Positions 32,991 through 46,590 are shown, counted from the first letter of the stretch. The stretch is 64,000 nt of DNA from Chamaecyparis obtusa (GCA_027943335.1 BSBK01009267.1:186001-250000), one strand, 5' to 3'. The notes: generated by a model from the letters alone, not told the origin. Numbers and translations: made by a program.

Positions 32991-35900
32991 GTGATCATCC
33001 ATCTCCTTATTGCTGCAATGTGTAGTGTAATAGAAGCTCTTGCTCACACTCATACACACACGTTTAACCATACTTGGAACTCCTCTGTGACCCTCGTGTA
33101 CCGCCCAAACCAGTTCCCTCATCGCTTCATCAGCCCTCTGCTTTAGGTCTATGAAATTTTCTTCTTCCACAGGAACCGACACATTACGTTCACATCCCCG
33201 CTTCTCCTGAAAAGAAACATCCTTTTAAAAACGACGAATACTCGGTATACAATTGTACTCTTGCCAGGATTTTATGAGATGGAAGTACGTACCTTCGAGT
33301 GAGTGGCTACCCGCAGGAGGGAGCAAACCGTGTTTGTGAGCTTTATCGTTTGAGAGAATTCGGGTCGGCAGATCGAAACCCGGGAGATCACTTCTGTGTC
33401 CAAGAATGATGCTGACATTACAATGACCTCGGCTTCTGGAACGACGTTAACCTCGGCACCTTCTTCTCCTGTGTCCGCCTCTTTTGCCAACCAAGTCTGC
33501 CACTGCAGTGCAATGTGATTTGATTAGTTATAAGTTAAGAATAATACGACTGTAACTGGAAAATACTCTGTTTTGCATGTAAAGGATAATATTCTCGGTT
33601 TTGCATGTATTTACAGCGTTTATTAGTACGTCGCTGATGTCCCGACCCTGCGCAATGCTGCCATCCACGCACAACATTTTGATCATCCGAAACATACACG
33701 TCAAAAGACGTGTTGCGGATTTCGGAATTGAAGTCTGCCCTGGCTAGATCAACGTATGCGGTGTTGTTCACAAACGGCATTCTGTAAAATCATAAACAAG
33801 GGACAAATTCAAATCACGTGGCTTGATAAAGGAGGCCTTGTCAGAGTTATGATACGAGGTTTTGTAATTTGTTTACCTGTAAAGCGACTTCCCAATCCAA
33901 ATATCATCCGTCCCGTACTGTTCAATGTACAGTCTCGTCTCAATCCGGGGTTGACTGGCATACCATGGGAAATCAAGAGCGTACTCAACCTAACACAAAC
34001 AAACAATGTAACTTCTAAACTGTTCTATCAATTCAAGAGATTACAATAAGCTTTTTGACGAAATAATCAAATATGAGATTAACTGATGATGAATGAATTA
34101 TAATTTTCTTATTATATAGAGGTCGTTGATCTTTTATAAAATTTTGTTGAAATACTTGAATTATTACAAACAAAACAGAAAACTAAAAGCATCAAATTTT
34201 GCTCATTACCTCGCCCACTAAACCCTTGGAGATAATCCATTTGTCATTGATCTGGTTTTTGGCTCTCTTATCCTCTAGAAAATCCTTACTAAATTGTTTG
34301 GCTTCTTGTAGTATAGATTCACCAGGAAACAGAATTTGGGAGGCCCTGTATAAGTTATATATTCCTGTAACAGCTTGGCTCGCTTGCCCTTTAAAACAAA
34401 TGAACTGATCACCTTGTTTAAAATGAGAAAATACTTCTGCAATACCAAAATATGAAGGATTATGTCAATTGTCCATCACAGTAACACTATAAAGAAACAA
34501 CGTTTATTGTTCTAAAAGAGTATGGGAAGCTAACCAGTAGATACATCAAATCCATGTAATCGAAGGAGTCTGAAAGCCATGGATGTGTCATCTATATCTT
34601 GAACTGAAGAATCCCTTGCCCACCCAATACCTTCATTTGCCCAGTATCTGGACTATAAAGAACAAACAAATTATGGCTCCAGAATTGTATAGATCACAAT
34701 GTTTCAAATTTGAGAATTTTTAAGGGTAATAATTTTTTTCATTAATCACCTATACACGTAGTCAAGATTGTTTCTGGTCTCTTTTCCAAAATATCGAGCA
34801 ATGCCGAGGCGTTCTAGGCGATCCACCATCCATAAATGCTCAAATAAATCCACAGGATACGCGTTGGGCGCTGGTAATAAACATATGCCACAACCCCATG
34901 ATTAGAAGTATAAGCTAATTTTGGCCGATAGATAGCTCAACCTAATTCATAGAAGAAATTTATTGATCCTAACTATTCCATAGATATAGTTAAGTAGTAT
35001 CTCAATTGCTTTTGCTTCAGAAGAAGCAAACAAATCGGCTAGAGTTTTAGTTAATTCTAACAATTGTTTGAATTAAATTTCAGTTTATATACATTTTGTT
35101 ATTGAAAACAAATGGAACAAACTAAGTCGAAAGTAGCCGTTATAAGAAGAAAAGATTAGAACGTAATTTTGTATACAATAATATATTTTTATCAATATAG
35201 TTGAATTTGTGGGTGGATATATTTTTTATAACACCATTTTTCATTTAAAATATAATCGTATTTTATATAAAACTAATCATATATATCTAACATTTTTTAT
35301 ATGTAGTATTATAATATATTTTTTATATCAATGAGTCAATCGACTATAGTCATTGTGAGAATCTCTTTAAATTATATTTAAATGTTTAATTGAAAAGATT
35401 ATGATATTTTATCTATATATTTTGATGAGTTTCTTTTTGTTACAAATTTATCATGATTAAGTTAGCAATGAAGAAAGAGCATGAGATAAAAAAAAATTTG
35501 AATTTGATCAAATAATTTCTCGTCATTAAAATGAATCAAATACATAATGAATTTTTTATATTTCAAACCAACTATCTAAATGATATCTTATTAAACTATA
35601 AAACTACATCAATACTAACAATAATAGTAATGTGAGATTAACACTATATTAGATATTAGTTTGTAGTTTAGTGTATTTGATGATCACTTAAAGATTGAAA
35701 TCATGTATATAGTAAGTTTAATTTTAATGTTCATAGAGACTCTCAAAAGAAACTCACTTGCAAGTTAGAAAGATATTTCTGAGAGATATTAGTGACAAAA
35801 AATTTATAATAGTTTATAGATTGCATCTATTAAAATTGGTTTAATATCTTATATTGATAGTCATAGGAATAAAGCATCTATTTTAGAAAAAAAAAATCTT

Positions 35901-38900
35901 TAAGAAGGATTTTCAATCTGGTTCTAGGGAAATCTACGAGCATCATAAAAAAATTTATTATATTTTTATTTAATAGACGTAAAAATGTGTAACACACATA
36001 TTTTTTTGAGATAACAATTCTACTTAAAGAAAGAGTAACAAACATATTTAAAGAAAGAGAAATAATGAGTAATAAACATATTTTTTTTAGATAACAATTC
36101 TATTATAACTTTGCTAAAAAGATATTTGTTTCATAAAAGGAGAAACACCTTAATACATGGGATATCACTTTCAGAAGAGACTTGGTCAATGATTATGCTA
36201 TTAAGTTTAAGTTTCGTACATCAAAAAAACCTTTTGAATATGGTTTCCTTATTGTGTTATTCAACAATATTTTGAGTAAGCTAAGAGTGAATGTTGGACT
36301 ACTTAGTCATAAACTTGAGAGTTGGCATTAGAAGTATAAGTTCACTTTCACATAATCTAGCAAGATAAATATCTCTACCTAGTTTGCAAAATTTTTTTAT
36401 TGATTTTGAGTATTTGATACTATTATTGTTGACTAATTAAGTACAATATTATCTAATTTAATGATTGTAACTATTTCTTTATTTAGTTAAATAATTTAAT
36501 ATAATATTCTATTCAATAATATTAGAAGAAGAAGTTGATCTTATTTTCTATATAGATATAAATAAGAATAATAATTGATTAAAAATTCTGAATGATGAGA
36601 TTGAACTAATTTAACAGAGTGGGACTTGAAATCTTATGCCCATTCTAAAAAGAAGAAATATGTTCTTAAAGTTAAAGACATTTTAGCACAAATGAATAAA
36701 TTGGCAAAATCAAAGTTAAAATTCTTAGTAATTGACTATTTACAACAAATTAAAATTAATTCCAAAGGTCTTTCATGTTAGTAGGAATAAAGTTGTGTCT
36801 TAAATAACTCTAAGTGCAAAATTATTTGTAAGTTTCTTAGGTCTTAGATATTATTTATAAAAGTCAGCTTTAAATGTGGTCATGTATCTTATTTGTTTCT
36901 TTCATCCTAGGTTCTTTAATAGTAATTTAATTTTTTTGTCTCATAAACATAAGATTAAGGCACATGTAAGCATCTTGTTTAATCCTATCACTCACCTTGA
37001 TTATATAAGAAAGACTCCTGTACACTTATGAAACATCTCATAGATCTTGATATCAAACTTGTGAAAGATTCCTTGTCTTATTTTTAGGTGGTCCTGGGTG
37101 TCAAACTAGTCTTCAGCTCCTACATTACACTCAGACAGACTATTTGCATCAAGTTAAAATTGATTGTATTAAGACTTTTTCATTCGTTTCAACAATAAAA
37201 TTAATATCAGCATTCTTAAATGAAGTTTTGATAAAAAGGGTTCGATAATATTCTTCTCAATATAACTTATTTTGTATATAATTTGATATATTGCGCATTG
37301 CAGCAACTATTATTTTGGAAAAGTAAAAAAAATATGTTATAGAAAAAACAGAGCTCATATGCCTCACATTTTCTACAATTCGCAATCGCCTCTATCAGTT
37401 CTATCTCCCCCTTAAGATCATATGCACGTGAAATAGAAATGAAATTAATTACCTCCTCCATTGTGTATCTTTACTGTTTTAGCTAGGTACCTAGCACAAT
37501 TAACATCGCTAGTTTGTATAAGAGCGCATGCTGTAGAAGCTGGTGAGAATAGAAACAATCCGTCCTTCGATTGCAACTCCCGAAGCTTATCCCAATCCAC
37601 CACATCACGCAACCCTTCTAGAGAATGTAGCAATGTCGATGGAGATTTGTGAAGAACGTCCAGTGGTATTCTGCATTAGTCAAGGCATCCGCGTATTGAT
37701 CAATCTAGATTTATACAACGAATTTGAAATCATATTCCTTTTATCAATAAAATATGATTATGAGCCATTTAATCAAATCAAAACATAACTAAATCTTAGA
37801 TAGACTTGTCATTACCTTTTCAATTTCAAGACCCTTTCGGCGTAGACTTGATGTAGGAGATCATCATCGTAAGGAAGGTCTAAGTTCATGGCTTTAGCAT
37901 CTTCAATCAAAGCAGGAAAGCTGATCTCGAAGCCAATCAGACTGTGAACGCCATTTCTTGCATTTATGTTTTGAATATGTCTCTGAAGAAAACATAATCC
38001 TGTACGTAATAAAGAAACCATGAAGCCAACAAAAGAATGATAACATAAATGTATTAATAAAAGAAAACAACAAACTCTTAAAGGAGAGCCAATGATCTTC
38101 ACACAGGAGAAATTTAATCACTGTATGGTCTTAAAAAACAAAGCAGCTATTTAGTCACTGTATAGTCTTAAACAATAGAATAGATACACCATTTAATATT
38201 CTGCAATTTTACATAAAACATAGGAGCTAATTTTAACAATACTCAACGTACAACGGAAACAAAGAAACGGAAATTCAAAGAGGTTTTCATTTCTTCGATG
38301 GAAACTTGTTATTGCAGCAGAAGAGGTAAATGTAAAATGCTAAACACAAATCTAACAAAACAAACACTAATAAAACAAACTTAGAAATGGCAGGAAGCGG
38401 ATCAATGTCAGTTGCCAAAAGTTTTTCTGGCTTCAAACTTCAAGCACACAGTGTTACAAAAAACTGGCGCGGCTCAAAACCAAACTAATCTATATACCTT
38501 TGTTGATCGTGTCAGAAGCCATATTCCATGTTTTAAGAGCAATGACACAACCGAGCGTGTTGAGAATTCTGTCACGGATATGAAATAGCTGAGAATCTCC
38601 CCATGAGCCATCTGTGAGCTGATTTTCAATAATCCACTGCAAACAAGAAGGAAACTGGGGCCCTCCAGAGCCATCTAAAGCTGGAACCCGCCCCACCCAT
38701 GCAGTGTCATAAGGAGAAATGGAAATTTCACCATCTTCTATTGATTGAAACATGCTCTTTATCGTCTCTATACACCTTTCCATTTCCATAGCCTCCTCAC
38801 CCAACTGTCCATATTAAACACATAAACAATTGTCAAATCTGATTCAAAGGTTAAATCCTATTAAGATTTTATAGGATATAAAATTAGAATCACCTGAAGG

Positions 38901-39162
38901 TTTGGCCTCTTCTCAACCTCGAGCTTTTCAGTTTCAGCAATTGGGAGAAGATCGATTTGAAACACATTTTCTGCAACTTCTACTGGTTTGAGACGTTCAA
39001 CCCATCAGATTAATCGATTAATTGATAATTAGCATCCTCTAACAAAATACAACGCCTCAAAAATGAAGCAGATATGATCGTTCTGACGTATTCCAAGAAG
39101 AGAGTTACCTCGAGCTTCTGCTTTTGCAATTGTAAGGTGAACACCATCCTTTTCGTAATAAT
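32949..39162 (-). pseudogene. CPS: CPS-like class II diterpene synthase, alpha domain deleted
   Basis: CPS enzymes cyclise geranylgeranyl diphosphate in plastids for gibberellin or resin diterpenes. Twelve exons with matching phases: 39162-39109, 38982-38894, 38804-38498, 37999-37816, 37670-37453, 34870-34750, 34647-34535, 34436-34210, 33989-33877, 33781-33615, 33502-33293, 33206-32949 (stop). Hallmarks are [20 protein letters not shown] with QLTDGSWGD, SKDGLFLFSPAST, the class II acid motif in SSVQDIDDTSM, QASQAVTGIYNLYRASQ and the C-terminal SKSFYYTTHCSN. In the exon 33781-33615, ARADFN is joined to the later LLTCMFRMIKML segment, so a large block of the alpha domain is missing and the frame shifts. 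The first exon with start codon and transit peptide is not found. A functional gene is unlikely. Confidence 0.88.
34871..37452 (-). other. large AT-rich intron of the CPS pseudogene
   Basis: This 2.58 kb intron separates the exon ending in KIHNGGG from the exon starting [12 protein letters not shown]. Other introns here range from about 90 to 500 bases. It is very AT-rich, with traces of retrotransposon-like sequence near 36130-37130 that I could not classify, so an old insertion is likely. Confidence 0.55.
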
Positions 39163-39368
39163 CTGAGTGTATCCAATGTCAGACTTGTATGAAGAATTCA
39201 AAATAGTTGCATAGTAAAAGCCCAGTTATATTTGCTCGCACACAAAATAGAGCAGCTTCAACGCTCAATCCAATAATTAAATGATAGTTTACTCTGAACA
39301 GCATATCCGAGAATATCAGTTAATTCAAAATGACAGTTTACTCTGAACGACAGTTTACTATGAACGAT

Positions 39369-39450
39369 TAATGCAAATGCATAAATTGAAATCTTAAGAA
39401 GGGAGTAAAGTTAATTTAATTAACATAATTAAATTAATATTTTACTAACA
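39369..39450 (-). repeat. truncated 3' LTR of the decayed copia element
   Basis: TGCAAATGCATAAATTGAAA and the following TTAAGAAGGGAGTAAAGTTA match 45849-45936 closely. Only about 80 bases remain before sequence related to the CPS upstream region begins, where a short unit containing CAGTTTACT is repeated three times (about 39290-39365). Confidence 0.7.
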
Positions 39451-39689
39451 CCCAACTTGAGATGAGAAACGATGTAGCTGCTAATAATGCAAGAAGAAAA
39501 CAGAGGGAACTACAATGTTGAATGCAAAAAATGGGTCCTGAAAATATGGCCTGATGAGGTACCCAGCACAATCAAATCTCTTTAAAATGGAGAAATAGAG
39601 AAAACAACATGGAAAAAATCCTACTCTAAAAAGAGATAGAAATAGAAGGAAGAAAGGCCTCATCATTGAGACCCCTAAAGGACAAATTC

Positions 39690-40365
39690 CTTCACCCTAA
39701 GCATAAAACACACCTGAAGATATTGTGGGGATGCAAAAGGTTTAGTGAAGATGTCATAAACTTTCTCAGCAGTGGGAATGTACTCCAAACTCAGAGAGCC
39801 ATCCTAAATCAAATACTTGATGAAATTTATATATGAAGCTCAATGTGCTTGGTCTACTGATGCTCAACTAGGTTGCAGGAAATATGTATAGAACTTTGAT
39901 TGTCACACCAAATAATAGTAGGACTATTAGGATAAAAACCAAACTCTGTCATCAATTGCCGAAGACATAAAACCTCCTAACTAGCTAGCACAGCTACTCG
40001 ATACACTTCCTCTGTAGATGATAATGCATGAGTTGTTTTCTTCTTGCAAGACCATGTGATAGGACCGGAACCAAGATAGAGGACAAAGCCAAAAGTAGAC
40101 CTTCGATCTATAGTATCACTAGCCCAATCTAAGTCTATGTAACCAACAATGTGAGGATCCCTTAATGTATAGTGAAGGCCATAAAAAGTAGTACCTTGAA
40201 TGTACCTCAAAATATGTTTGGCTGCTTACCAATGACTCTCATGAGGATCATGTGAGAATATAGAGACAAGGCCAACTGTAAAGGAAATATCAGGATAAGT
40301 GTGTGTCAGGTACAACAGACTACCCACTAGCTATCTATATAATGTGAAATCCATAGTAGAAGTGT
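39690..40365 (-). pseudogene. copia RNase H region
   Basis: Minus-strand translation gives LVGSLLYLTHTYPDI, then the open segment 40210-39977 with MRYIQGTTFYGLHY, GYIDLDWASDTIDRRSTFGF and GSGPITWSCKKK, followed by IIWCDNQSSIHI and TKHIELHI. These are the motifs of copia RNase H and the polyprotein C-terminus. Several stops interrupt the frame. Confidence 0.85.
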
Positions 40366-41037
40366 TAAGAATGGGAACACTAAGAGGAGGGGGGGAGTGG
40401 GGGGGACGGAGGGGTGGGGGTGGGGTGAATTAGTGTTATGTATATTAATACTTTTTCTTTACTCTTTGAAACTTAACTTAATTGCTTATGTACTGAATTG
40501 AATATCAATGCAAGTAAGATAAACAACCATAACATATACACACTATATTTGCAAGGTGAACTACTGTTGTGACACTTCTTGTCAGATCAGTTCCTTTGAT
40601 GCACTGATGCTTTAACCTCTTGTAAAGATCTACAACATTCTAACTGCTCTTTGCATACTTCTGCTCTGCTGCTATCAGTTCTCTCTCATATTGCATACCT
40701 AATTACAAAGGCACATGTCTTATTTATATGTGCAAACAAAACTATTTACTAAGTCGGCCTTCAACCTATTACAAACAATGCTTCCAAGTGAATTGGCTCA
40801 AGCATGTTTACAAACAAATATATTAACATGTCTATAACCTAAATACAATAGGTGCATAGCCTTTACAAAACAATATTATAACTACTAATCAAAATACTAA
40901 CAGTCAACTCCATGCTCTATTATGCTCTGTTGCTTACTGTCAGTGCCACTTCAACTGACTATATCTTCCTCATAGTAAATCATTTGATCATGGACTTTTA
41001 GACTTAGCATGATTACATATCAATAATCTTATCTTCA
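40366..41037 (-). repeat. probable LTR inserted in the decayed copia element
   Basis: The plus strand starts TGTTAAGAATGGGAACACTA at about 40366, directly after copia RNase H sequence, and leads into a G-rich tract. Reversed, this is an LTR end with a C-rich run before a terminal CTTAACA, like the CACCCCCCTCTCAG ends of other copia LTRs here. The other end, near 41034, is uncertain and no target duplication was found. Confidence 0.45.
40385..40427. repeat. G-rich tract with several runs of four or more G
   Basis: At least six G runs of length four to eight occur within 43 bases, so the strand could fold as a G-quadruplex. It is probably an expanded version of the C-rich motif found near the ends of copia LTRs in this window. 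Confidence 0.7.
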
Positions 41038-42020
41038 AGGGTGCATGTCAAAACTAGGCCCTTAAGTGACAATGAAAATTTAGAAAATTAGGTTTAGGCA
41101 AGTTGATATAAAAAATTGAACAACTTATAAATGTTATATCAAAAATATATAAGAAGAGAATCTATAGAAATTGAATTTAGTTTCTAAGATACTAGGCTTT
41201 TTTTGAAAAATAATTATTCTATATGTTGAAAATTTGAAATTTCAATGTAGTAGTACAAAAAATTTAGGAAAAAATAAGTAGGTGTATGTCGGACCACCTT
41301 AAACACAATCAAATGATAATTTTTTTTACCATATTCTAGATATAAGTAGTAGACTCATGTCGAGCTGTGGCACATATTTTTTTGTAATTTATTTCCATGT
41401 AAATAATTAATTATGATTTTTCTTCTACAACTTTTCTAGAATACAAAAACTCTGCTGTCTGACCACGTTAACTTAGTCTAAAATTTATCAAACTAAATTT
41501 TTGTTTTGTTTTTCTTATTGTAGGAAAATAATAGAATGTGACACATCTTTTCGATTTCAAAAATGTTATACAATTTGAAAGTTATAGCTATTTTCAATAA
41601 GTCTATCAATCAGGACTAGAAAGATAACAAGTAGGTGTATGTCTGACCACATTAAACAAAGTCAAACGATAATATTTTTTTATAAGATTCTAGATAAAAA
41701 TAGTAGGCTCATGTCTAGATGTGATGTATATTTTTTTGTATTTTTGTCCAAGTAAATAATTAGTTATGATTTTCCTGCTATAAATTTTCCTGATTATAAA
41801 AACTCTCGTGTCGGACCACCTTAACTTAGTCTAAAATTCATCAAATTGAAAGAATTGTTTATTATTATTGTATTAGGTGAACCATAGAATGTGATAAATA
41901 TTTTAGATTTCAAAAATGTTATATTATTTGAAAGTTATAGTTATTTTTCAAAGAGTCTATCAATCAGGACTTCTTTTTCACATTGCCACTTTTTGGCATA
42001 CCATGATCCTGCACATACCC
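41038..42020. mobile_element. TIR element, copy 1 (about 1 kb, GGGTATGTG ends)
   Basis: This is the inverted counterpart of the element at 51306-52293, similar over its length. The right end, read inward, is GGGTATGTGCAGGATCATGG; the left end is degraded (GGGTGCATGTCAAAAC). The interior has two copies of a unit about 350 bases apart (AAGTAGGTGTATGTC at 41276 and 41628). No transposase is encoded, so it is non-autonomous. Confidence 0.75.
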
Positions 42021-42369
42021 AATACCATAACTCAATAAACCAGTACCAGATGTTTGAGAATGAGTGCAATGAGTATCTAAAGGATCACCTACGAAAGGTC
42101 CACCTACATGAATAGTATCATGATCCCACTTGGGCACATGCGGAACATCTGGTGGAGGTGGGGAAGGTGGAGCATCATTTGAATCTTCCTCAAAGAAGAT
42201 AGAGTCTTGTAGAGGAGAAGATGAAGAACAAGGTAGTAAAGAAGAAGCTGATAATAGAGGATCCATCTGAGGATAGCGCTCATGAAACTGAACATCTCGC
42301 TGAAACAAGACTTCTCTGGAATCAGGATCAAACAACCTGTATACCATCACATCCTCACAGTAACCAACA

Positions 42370-43082
42370 GATATGACTGGTTAGCTTTTCATCTACATGG
42401 ATTTCCTCTAAGCATCTAGAATAAATTCCAAAGACTCACTACAAAAAACCTAGAATGTAGAAACATCGGGCTTGATATGAGTCTAAGCTTCCTTAGGAGT
42501 CAAATATCAGAATGCCTTATGAGGCATTCGATTCCAAATATAGTTGGCACAATTGATAGCCTTATCCAAAAAGGAAGCACTCATAGATTGAGAGTGTAGC
42601 ATACAATTGGCCATCTCCTGTAATGTTTTGTTTCTTCTCTCTATAGTCCCAGTCTACTAAGGGGTATGAGGAACTGTGAACTGATGTTGTAAACCATGAT
42701 CAGTGCAAAAATATCTAAAAGACCGATTTAAATATTCCCTCCCATTGTCAGTCCGTATACGCTTGACAAAAATACCAGATTTCTTCTCTACAAATGTCTT
42801 AAAGATTCAAAATGAATCAAAGACATCATACTTGTACTTCAAGAAGTATACCCATGTGTGTATGGAGAAATCATCTATGAAGGTGAGTACATATCGAGCA
42901 CCACAAAAAGGAGTGGGAAATGATATAAGATCACTATGTATCAACTCAAAAGGTGCTAGAGTACATGAGGATCTACCTATCAGAAAGGGATCTCTGTGAT
43001 GTTTTCCAAGAACACAACTTTGAAAAACATCGTTAGTACAAGAGATCTTAGGTATCCCAATCACAAGTTCTTGTGTACTCAT
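42370..43082 (-). pseudogene. copia integrase of the decayed element
   Basis: CVLGKHHRDPF of the pre-integrase zinc region, ELIHSDLISF and FIDDFSIHTWVYFL, RTDNGREYLN, and TGTIERRNKTL give the integrase core with its acidic residues. Stops are frequent after 42807. The segment 42350-42021 continues toward the reverse transcriptase (CMVYRLFDPDSREV-like text, acidic and Pro-rich) and is cut by the TIR element. Confidence 0.8.
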
Positions 43083-43439
43083 CTACTATTCTTATATCTA
43101 TAGTTGACATGGCCAAAATGCTCATGCCAAAGCTTTCTCAATGTGTCTACATGAGCAACAAGAGAAACATCAGTAGAATTGGAGCTCTCGAAGCCATCAA
43201 AACCTGTACAAGTGAATCTCTAAATCAACACTCCCAGTACCAACAACCAAATAAAGATCATGCAGGCCTTGAATAACCACATCATGTGGTTATAACTCAA
43301 TTGTCTTACTAGAGCTAGAATAACAAATTTCATAAATAGACAGGAGGTTCGTAGAAATGGCTGGAACCAAAAGAACATCTTATAGAGAACCACCATCCAA
43401 TTAAATAGTTCCAGAACCTATAACTAAAATTAGTGCTGA

Positions 43440-43640
43440 GTCACCACCTACAATTTTCTAAGTAACACTCTCAACAACTGAGGTAACCAATCCAGGTGAG
43501 TGTGAGATATGGTGCAAAGCACCTAAATCAATGATCCATGAGGTAGTGAAAGTCAAATCTCGAGCAGAGAGAGCATGAACTTTCCCTAGGGGAGAAGGTG
43601 GAGGCTTCACATAAGCAATACTATGCTTCTGTATGGATTC
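43440..43640 (-). pseudogene. copia protease of the decayed element
   Basis: WIIDLGALHHIS corresponds to the copia protease active site, with D-L-G instead of D-S/T-G. The upstream CSFCGKEGNLVSKC (about 43715-43670) is a zinc knuckle in which the His position is Asn. Stops are present. Confidence 0.65.
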
Positions 43641-43679
43641 TTTGAGAGTCTCAAGTCATTTCTAGCACTTGGAAACTAG

Positions 43680-44480
43680 ATTCCCTTCCTTTCCACAAAA
43701 ACTTCAAGGATCACCTATGTAATTCATAGTCTTGGAGGAAGAATCACTAGAATTATAAGTTTTTCCTTTCGGAGTAGATTTCTTAAGATCTGATTCTAGA
43801 GGTGGCTTGGGGAATTATCACTACCAGCTAAATCTATTTTGGGCTTTGGCTTCTTCTTCGGCTTTCCCTTGGATGGCCAGAAAACCAATGCTTGGTTCTT
43901 TGATCCTATTAGAGAGTCCAATTGAGTAAGTTTATCTTGTTCTCTAGTCAAACAATCATAGAACACCTCAAAAGTGGGTATTGTGAATCTAGGTCCCAAA
44001 TCATCCATGGTAGAGCAGAAGGTAGAAGAGAAAATTTGAAATTTTCCCCGAAGCGTAGATAGAATGAGATAAATGCACTCTTTATCATTATTTTTCTTTC
44101 CACATCCCTGTAACAAAGATCTCTGTTGTTTGAACTTCATTAGAAAGTCCTCAATAGAGGGAAAAGAATCAGGTACAAGGGAGGTAAGCTCTACATCAAT
44201 TTGAAGTGTTATGAGCTCATTAATGGTGCTAAATAAGGTCTCAAATTTAGCCCACATCTTTTGAAGCGTATTGCACCCATCAAGATGAAACTGCAAGTTG
44301 TCTATCACTTCTAAAGAAATCAACCCCATAGCCTCATCCATCTTTTTTCTATGCTGCATAACCTCAAAGGGCCTTGTGAATATTGGCTATGCTGCATCTA
44401 AACAAGACCACAACCCTTTTGAATGGAGAAACTTTGTCATCAAGTTTTTCCATGTGTGATAATTATGTGGGGTTAGAAGT
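43680..44480 (-). pseudogene. copia gag of the decayed element
   Basis: From NYHTWKNLMTKFL near 44475, through an open 187-codon segment (44359-43796) with LQFHLDGCNTLQKMWAKFETL, LTSLVPDSFPSIEDFLMKFK and a basic KPKKKPKPK tail, this matches the UBN2-type copia gag. One stop (TAG) precedes the open segment. It would form the capsid. Confidence 0.8.
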
Positions 44481-44489
44481 TATAGACAA

Positions 44490-45500
44490 GAAGATATGTC
44501 AGCTATATTTTTTAGAAGGGGTTTTTCTTTGATGTATATCTGGTTTATAGAAGTAAATGACATAAACAAGAAACCCCCCCCCCCCTCCACAATCCAAAAA
44601 ACCAAACCCCCAAAGATGGAATGATTTTCTTTAAAAATAAAAAAGAAGAAAGGCTTCAGATATAAATCATGTGTACCTTGAAAAAATTATGATGAAACTA
44701 GATAGAGATTTGGATAGTGCTTGAGAAGAGCTTTCTGACGCTTCTTCTGAATTAAAAAAATGGAGCTAATTTGAGAAAATTAGGCTCCCTAAAATGTAGA
44801 AATCATCATCTGGATTTGACATCATAAACATCAGGCAAGATGGAGGAAAAATCTAGATTAAATTGTGTGAGAGCAGTGGACTTAGAACTAGCTTTCTGGG
44901 GATATCTTGTTTGCCAAAAAATGATGTCTGGAGCTCCCGGTATGCCAATTTCAGTGCACGGGCCTTTAGAAGGGAAATAATTACAAAAAAATTTGTAGGG
45001 GGCTAGCTATTAGCCCTAAGCCGTAACATCTCGTCACATGAGGGTGCTACTTCTGGCAATTTAGCCCTGCTACTGGTGGTTAGCCCTACCATTAGCGGTT
45101 TAACTAGTGGCGGTAGCTGTCACAGTGACCACTAGTGGACCATCGATGGCAATGGAGCGTGAGTGGCACGCAAGGAGCAAATTTAAAAAAATATATTTTT
45201 TACCAAAAAATTTCCTCAGTGTGTACATATTTTCTCCTCAGGGTGCATCCATAGTTGTACGACTTTACGATAAAATATTTTTTGCCTCTCCCTGCAACTT
45301 TGTCCAAAGTGGATGTATTTTATATCAAAAGAGGGGTTTTTGGGCGCTGCAACTTTATTAGTGAGGTCCGTTTGAGTTTAAAGTGCACCAAAAAATATTC
45401 ACCACCTAATTTCAATAAAAAATACTTGAAAAATCCCTAATCTAAACTAGCTGATCACCTTATATGTATTCCTTAAAACATGAACAAGTTGTAGAAGATC
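44490..45500. other. untranslated leader or insertion between LTR and gag
   Basis: No coding frame recognised. Includes a run of 12 C at 44574-44585. It is long for a copia leader, so part may be inserted sequence. Confidence 0.4.
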
Positions 45501-45501
45501 A

Positions 45502-45514
45502 GGCTTTGATACCA
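45502..45514 (-). other. primer-binding site of the decayed copia element
   Basis: Minus strand TGGTATCAAAGCC, one mismatch from the initiator-Met tRNA site TGGTATCAGAGCC common in copia elements, directly adjoining the LTR that ends ...CCTACA. Confidence 0.75.
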
Positions 45515-45936
45515 TGTAGGATTCGATAAATAAAAATCCACAAAGCCCGAAGATCACCTGCATACAAAAACCCGTTACAAGGAGGTAGAGACAAGAAGAG
45601 GACAAGGTTTCACTCAAAAAATATGAAGAAAAAATATCCTTAATAATTGAATGAATAAAATATACAATGGATCAATCCTTATAAAGGAGATCAAAAACCT
45701 AGAAGGGTAAACTCTAAAAAGAAAAAGTGCATGTAATAATTAATTTAATTATTACATGACTAATGCATGCATGTTTTAAAAATAAGACAACTAATGCATG
45801 AGCATTTTAAATATAAAATGACTAATGCAAGAGTGTTTTAAATATAAAATGACTAATGCAAATGCATAAAGTGAAATCTTAAGAAGGGAGTAAAGTTAAT
45901 TTAACTAACATAATTAAATTAATACTTTACTCTAAT
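45515..45936 (-). repeat. 5' LTR of the decayed copia element
   Basis: It starts TGTAGG on the plus strand next to the primer-binding site. The far end matches the truncated 3' LTR at 39369-39450. It contains short repeats of ATGACTAATGCA. Confidence 0.65.

Positions 45937-46590
<654 letters not shown>

Larger units (their letters stand above)
39369..45936 (-). mobile_element. decayed copia retrotransposon with secondary insertions
   Basis: In coding order on the minus strand: 5' LTR (45936-45515), primer-binding site (45514-45502), gag (about 44480-43680), protease (43640-43440), integrase (43082-42370), interruption by a TIR element and an LTR (42020-40366), RNase H (40365-39690), polypurine-like tract (39464-39451) and the first 80 bases of the 3' LTR (39450-39369). 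The 3' LTR is cut off where CPS upstream sequence begins. The reverse transcriptase is missing at the insertion site. Confidence 0.75.

Noticed and set aside
33535..33780. Continuous 81-codon frame starting MPFVNNTAYVD
   Set aside because: Only its first 18 or so residues match CPS. The rest is the deletion junction read out of frame and intron sequence, so it is not a separate gene.
38490..38804. TTG at 38804 as a protein start
   Set aside because: It is the first codon of an exon preceded by an acceptor (GACAG); the second CPS copy has the same junction.
39010..39201. Minus-strand 63-codon frame as the CPS start
   Set aside because: The better reading is a small exon (39162-39109) in another frame, conserved in the second copy at 22886-22833 with the same splice phase.
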